Shown: positions 5,484 to 8,004 of the stretch, in pieces
Layout of the letters: each line of letters begins with the position of its first letter
Position numbering within the stretch: position 1 is the stretch's first letter
Source: Pedobacter sp.
GTDB taxonomy: Bacteria; Bacteroidota; Bacteroidia; Sphingobacteriales; Sphingobacteriaceae
Assembly (NCBI GenBank): GCA_004295885.1
Contig: SEDG01000188.1
Location: 1-8,004, forward strand
DNA: 8,004 nt
Direction: 5' to 3'
Notes under the pieces: generated by a model
What the model saw: only the letters and a program-made list of their open reading frames with translations
Databases searched by the model: none
What the model was told of the DNA's origin: nothing
Translations under genes and position numbers: made by a program

Positions 5484-6800
5484 CTAGTATCTGTAAGTGT
5501 CTGGTTTGAAAGGACCTTCTACTGCAACACCAATATATTCTGCTTGGTGCGTATCTAAAACGTCTAACTCTACACCGATTTTTTCTAAGTGTAAACGAGC
5601 AACTTTTTCGTCTAGGTGTTTAGGCAACACATAAACTTTGTTTTCGTATTTACCTGGGTTAGTCCACAATTCTAATTGAGCTAAAGTTTGGTTGGTAAAC
5701 GATGCACTCATTACAAAACTTGGGTGGCCAGTTGCGCAACCTAAGTTAACCAAACGACCTTCAGCCAAAACGATTACGTCTTTACCATCGATAGTGTATT
5801 TATCAACTTGTGGTTTAATTTCAACTTTTGTATCGCCATAAGCACCATTTAACCAAGCCATGTCAATTTCGTTGTCGAAGTGACCGATGTTACAAACGAT
5901 AGCTTTGTCTTTTAATGCTCTGAAATGTTTTTCACGAACGATGTCACAGTTACCAGTAGTTGTTACCACGATATCCGCCTCTTTAATTGCAGTGTCTAAA
6001 CGTTTAACTTCATAACCCTCCATTGCAGCTTGTAAAGCACAAATTGGATCAATTTCAGTAACGATAACACGTACGCCTTGTGAGCTTAAAGACTCAGCAG
6101 AACCTTTACCAACATCGCCATAACCGCAAACAACAGCTACTTTGCCAGCCATCATCACGTCGGTAGCACGACGAATTGCGTCTACCAATGATTCGCGACA
6201 TCCGTATTTGTTGTCGAATTTAGATTTAGTTACAGAATCATTAACATTAATTGCAGGTAAATGCAACGTTCCGTTTTTCATTCTTTCGTACAAACGGTGA
6301 ACACCAGTTGTAGTTTCTTCAGATAACCCTTTAATAGCAGCAATAAGCTCTGGGTATTTATCAAAAACCATATTGGTTAAATCGCCACCATCATCTAAAA
6401 TCATATTTAATGGTTGACGTTCTGGACCGAAGTGTAAAGTTTGTTCAATACACCAATCAAAATCAACTTCATTTAGACCTTTCCAAGCGTAAACCTGAAT
6501 ACCAGCAGCAGCAATTGCAGCAGCAGCGTGGTCTTGAGTTGAGAAAATGTTACATGATGACCAAGTAACTTCTGCACCTAATTCTACTAAGGTTTCAATT
6601 AAAACTGCAGTTTGAATGGTCATGTGCAAACAACCCGCAATACGAGCGCCTGCTAAAGGTTTAGATGGTCCGAATTCTTTACGTAAACTCATCAAGCCTG
6701 GCATTTCTGCCTCTGCTAATCCGATTTCTTTACGGCCCCATTCTGCCAGTGAAATGTCCTTAACTTTGTAAGGGATGTACGTTGTCTCTACTGATGACAT
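5484..6800 (-). CDS. ahcY: S-adenosyl-L-homocysteine hydrolase (adenosylhomocysteinase)
   Basis: AhcY reversibly splits S-adenosylhomocysteine, the inhibitory by-product of methyltransferases, into homocysteine and adenosine. It is a cytoplasmic NAD-dependent tetramer of the activated methyl cycle. The 438 aa align along almost their whole length with the human enzyme as I remember it. Substrate residues correspond to His59 (GCLHMT), Asp137 (LDDGGD), Glu162 (SEETTTG), Lys192, Asp196 and Asn197 (TKSKFDN). The NAD-binding Rossmann glycine motif is GYGDVG at 226-231, followed by Glu249 in VTEIDP. The C-terminal tail FKPDTYRY keeps the Lys432 and Tyr436 that reach into the neighbouring subunit's cofactor site. 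The roughly 40-residue insertion found in some bacterial and plant forms is absent. The ATG is supported by a good promoter 24 bases upstream. It is divergent from the plus-strand hydrolase, with 142 bases between the start codons. Confidence 0.99.
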   Translation of the reverse strand: MSSVETTYIPYKVKDISLAEWGRKEIGLAEAEMPGLMSLRKEFGPSKPLAGARIAGCLHMTIQTAVLIETLVELGAEVTWSSCNIFSTQDHAAAAIAAAGIQVYAWKGLNEVDFDWCIEQTLHFGPERQPLNMILDDGGDLTNMVFDKYPELIAAIKGLSEETTTGVHRLYERMKNGTLHLPAINVNDSVTKSKFDNKYGCRESLVDAIRRATDVMMAGKVAVVCGYGDVGKGSAESLSSQGVRVIVTEIDPICALQAAMEGYEVKRLDTAIKEADIVVTTTGNCDIVREKHFRALKDKAIVCNIGHFDNEIDMAWLNGAYGDTKVEIKPQVDKYTIDGKDVIVLAEGRLVNLGCATGHPSFVMSASFTNQTLAQLELWTNPGKYENKVYVLPKHLDEKVARLHLEKIGVELDVLDTHQAEYIGVAVEGPFKPDTYRY

Positions 6801-6824
6801 AATTATTTGTTTTTAAATATGATG

Positions 6825-6859
6825 CAAAGGTAAACCATTCCCTTATCAATAACAAAAAA
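6825..6859 (-). promoter_or_regulatory. Bacteroidota-type promoter of ahcY (TTTTTTG-N20-TACCTTTG)
   Basis: On the minus strand a TTTTTTG -33 element (6859-6853) is followed after 20 bases by TACCTTTG (6832-6825), a full match to TTTG/TAnnTTTG with the usual spacing. It ends 24 bases before the ATG, giving a leader under about 20 bases. This is the best promoter in the window. A CCCTTAT motif (6840-6846, plus strand) lies inside its spacer. Confidence 0.75.
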
Positions 6860-6908
6860 GTAGCCGTTAGAAGATTAAACCTTATTTTAAACTGACAATA
6901 AAATATTT

Positions 6909-6931
6909 CCCTTATTTTTACGGCATAAGGG
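6909..6931. promoter_or_regulatory. CCCTTAT/ATAAGGG dyad upstream of the plus-strand hydrolase
   Basis: CCCTTAT (6909-6915) and ATAAGGG (6925-6931) form a 7-base inverted repeat with a 9-base loop, 11 bases before the hydrolase ATG. It overlaps TATTTTTA (6913-6920), a one-mismatch -7 box that would suit the plus-strand gene. A further CCCTTAT is in the ahcY promoter spacer at 6840-6846. It could be an operator for a shared regulator, or a 5' mRNA hairpin; no regulator gene is nearby. Confidence 0.35.
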
Positions 6932-6942
6932 CTAAAATTTCA

Positions 6943-7770
6943 ATGACCGACCATTACTTTAACCATTCTCTTGTTAATTTACACTATTATAAATTTGGTA
7001 GTGGGCCAAAGGCGATGTTATGTTTCCACGGTTTCGGTATGCACGGCAAGCAGTTCTCTATTTTAAAAGAAAAGTTTGGGACCGATTACACCTTTTATGG
7101 CTTCGATTTGTTTTTTCATAAAGAAACAAAGTTGCAGAATCAGTCTATTGAACATTTGAAAAAAGGAATTTCAAAAACTGAATTTTGTAAGCTGATTATT
7201 GATTTTTGTGATGATCATCAAATTGACAGGTTTTCTGTAATGAGTTATTCTTTAGGTACTTATTATGCTACTGTGCTTGCAGAGTTTGAAGCAAAAAGGA
7301 TTGAGAAGCTCTTTATATTAGCACCTGCATTTTTAAAAACGCTATCTATTATTAAGGTTTTCGCTAAAAACAAGCTTGCGAACTTATTTTTTAGGAAGCT
7401 TTTTTTAAGCAAACACGGTATAAGTATGGCCTTAAACTTGTTTAGGCGGATCAGAATTTTTGATTTGAAAAGCTATCATATTTTGCAAAAGGAGATGGCA
7501 ACTGCCGAATTGCGTTATGCGTTTTATGCAAATGTTACTTACTTGCGCCATTTAGAAACTAAACCAAATGATTTAATTAAGGCCCTAAACCTTAATCAAG
7601 TGAAATGTTATTTTGTATTTGGCCAAAGAGATAAAATGTATCCACAGCATTTGGCTGATGAAATGATACCACAATTGAACTTTGGAAGCAAAATTATTTT
7701 AGATGAGGACCATGATATGGTGAATAAAAACTTGCCCGATAAAATTTACAGTTTAATGTATGATAATTAA
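6943..7770 (+). CDS. Cytoplasmic alpha/beta hydrolase, 275 aa
   Basis: A serine hydrolase of the alpha/beta fold with unknown substrate; there is no signal peptide, so it is cytoplasmic. In order: the oxyanion-hole region MLCFHGFGMHGKQF (25-38), a strand YTFYGFDLFFH (49-59), the nucleophile elbow VMSYSLGTYYATVLAE (99-114) with Ser103, the following strand KLFILAPAF (122-130), and a basic, hydrophobic cap region at about 131-200. The acid is Asp230 in YFVFGQRDKMYP and the catalytic histidine is His257 in LDEDHDMV. All three triad residues are therefore present. The elbow reads SYSLG, with Ser in place of the usual first Gly, which is seen in other members. The cap, rich in Lys, Phe and Leu (FAKNKLANLFFRKLFL), would suit a lipid-like substrate or membrane contact; this is inference. 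It overlaps the downstream acyltransferase start by 11 bases. Confidence 0.88.
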   Translation: MTDHYFNHSLVNLHYYKFGSGPKAMLCFHGFGMHGKQFSILKEKFGTDYTFYGFDLFFHKETKLQNQSIEHLKKGISKTEFCKLIIDFCDDHQIDRFSVMSYSLGTYYATVLAEFEAKRIEKLFILAPAFLKTLSIIKVFAKNKLANLFFRKLFLSKHGISMALNLFRRIRIFDLKSYHILQKEMATAELRYAFYANVTYLRHLETKPNDLIKALNLNQVKCYFVFGQRDKMYPQHLADEMIPQLNFGSKIILDEDHDMVNKNLPDKIYSLMYDN

Positions 7771-8004
7771 GCCAAAACCATTTAGCCCGAAAACAATACT
7801 TTTCTTAGGTAGGATTTTAACCTGGTTCATGGGCTGGAAATTTAATAAGCTAAAGATTCACGATGCGGAAGTGCTAAAAGGACATTCCTATGTTTATATG
7901 TGCAACCATTTTGGCTTTTGGGATGGTTTTTTTGCCTGTTACTTTTGCTTAAAATCCATCTATAAGCAAGAACCAGCTTTAAAAGGATTTTACATGATGT
8001 CTTT
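7760..8004 (+). CDS. PlsC-like 1-acylglycerol-3-phosphate acyltransferase family protein, N-terminal part (partial)
   Basis: Translation from the ATG at 7760-7762 gives 81 codons to the window edge. It begins MIIKPKPFSPKTILFLGRIL, with a hydrophobic segment around 12-25, then VYMCNHFGFWDGFFACYF. NHFGFWD contains the H-X4-D motif (His50, Asp55) that is the catalytic signature of the PlsC/lysophosphatidate acyltransferase superfamily, about where it should be near the N-terminus. The acceptor-binding motifs (such as the FPEG-type block) lie beyond the window, so glycerophosphate, lipid A or ornithine-lipid acceptors cannot be told apart. The start overlaps the preceding hydrolase stop by 11 bases in another frame, which points to translational coupling in one operon. 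The preceding ATG at 7756 is the hydrolase's own reading frame and cannot be used. Confidence 0.8.
   Translation, partial: MIIKPKPFSPKTILFLGRILTWFMGWKFNKLKIHDAEVLKGHSYVYMCNHFGFWDGFFACYFCLKSIYKQEPALKGFYMMS

Noticed and set aside
6801..6824. SAH or SAM riboswitch in the ahcY leader
   Set aside because: The leader implied by the strong promoter is under about 25 bases, too short for any known riboswitch of this type.

Overview
The window looks like a chromosomal segment of a Bacteroidota bacterium, most likely a Sphingobacteriaceae member close to Pedobacter. The reasons are the AT-rich composition, the TAnnTTTG type of promoter -7 box just upstream of several genes, the lack of Shine-Dalgarno sequences, the lipoprotein and secreted-protein types, and the Bacteroidota form of PdxJ (VNINKIATLRN at its start). 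The genus is an inference from memory of such genomes.

Layout. Everything from base 1 to 6800 is read on the minus strand, so transcription runs from right to left. In genomic order: the first 330 codons of gcvP (glycine decarboxylase P-protein, cut by the left edge), a 306-base intergenic stretch with two small dyads, an uncharacterised lipoprotein, an EamA/DMT-type transporter, an 87-base palindromic repeat, pdxJ (vitamin B6 synthesis), a small secreted cysteine-rich protein of the DUF6370 type, a secreted alpha/beta-hydrolase-like protein, a 354-base intergenic stretch holding a 148-base inverted-repeat element, and ahcY (S-adenosylhomocysteine hydrolase). From 6943 the direction changes to plus: a cytoplasmic alpha/beta hydrolase overlaps by 11 bases the start of a PlsC-like acyltransferase, which is cut by the right edge.

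How the genes relate. Three genes are core metabolism around one-carbon units: GcvP feeds methylene-tetrahydrofolate, AhcY clears the product of methylation, and PdxJ makes the precursor of the PLP cofactor that GcvP needs. They are separate transcription units with their own promoter boxes, so this is loose co-location, not an operon. The hydrolase/acyltransferase pair on the plus strand does look like a translationally coupled operon, plausibly for lipid handling.

Overall this is an ordinary housekeeping region. The points most worth a second look are two different non-coding inverted-repeat elements, a CCCTTAT motif repeated in the divergent ahcY/hydrolase control region, a possible leaderless pdxJ mRNA, the hydrolase-acyltransferase overlap, and the small Cys/His-rich secreted protein. 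I saw no CRISPR array, tRNA, rRNA, transposase, prophage gene or defence system.
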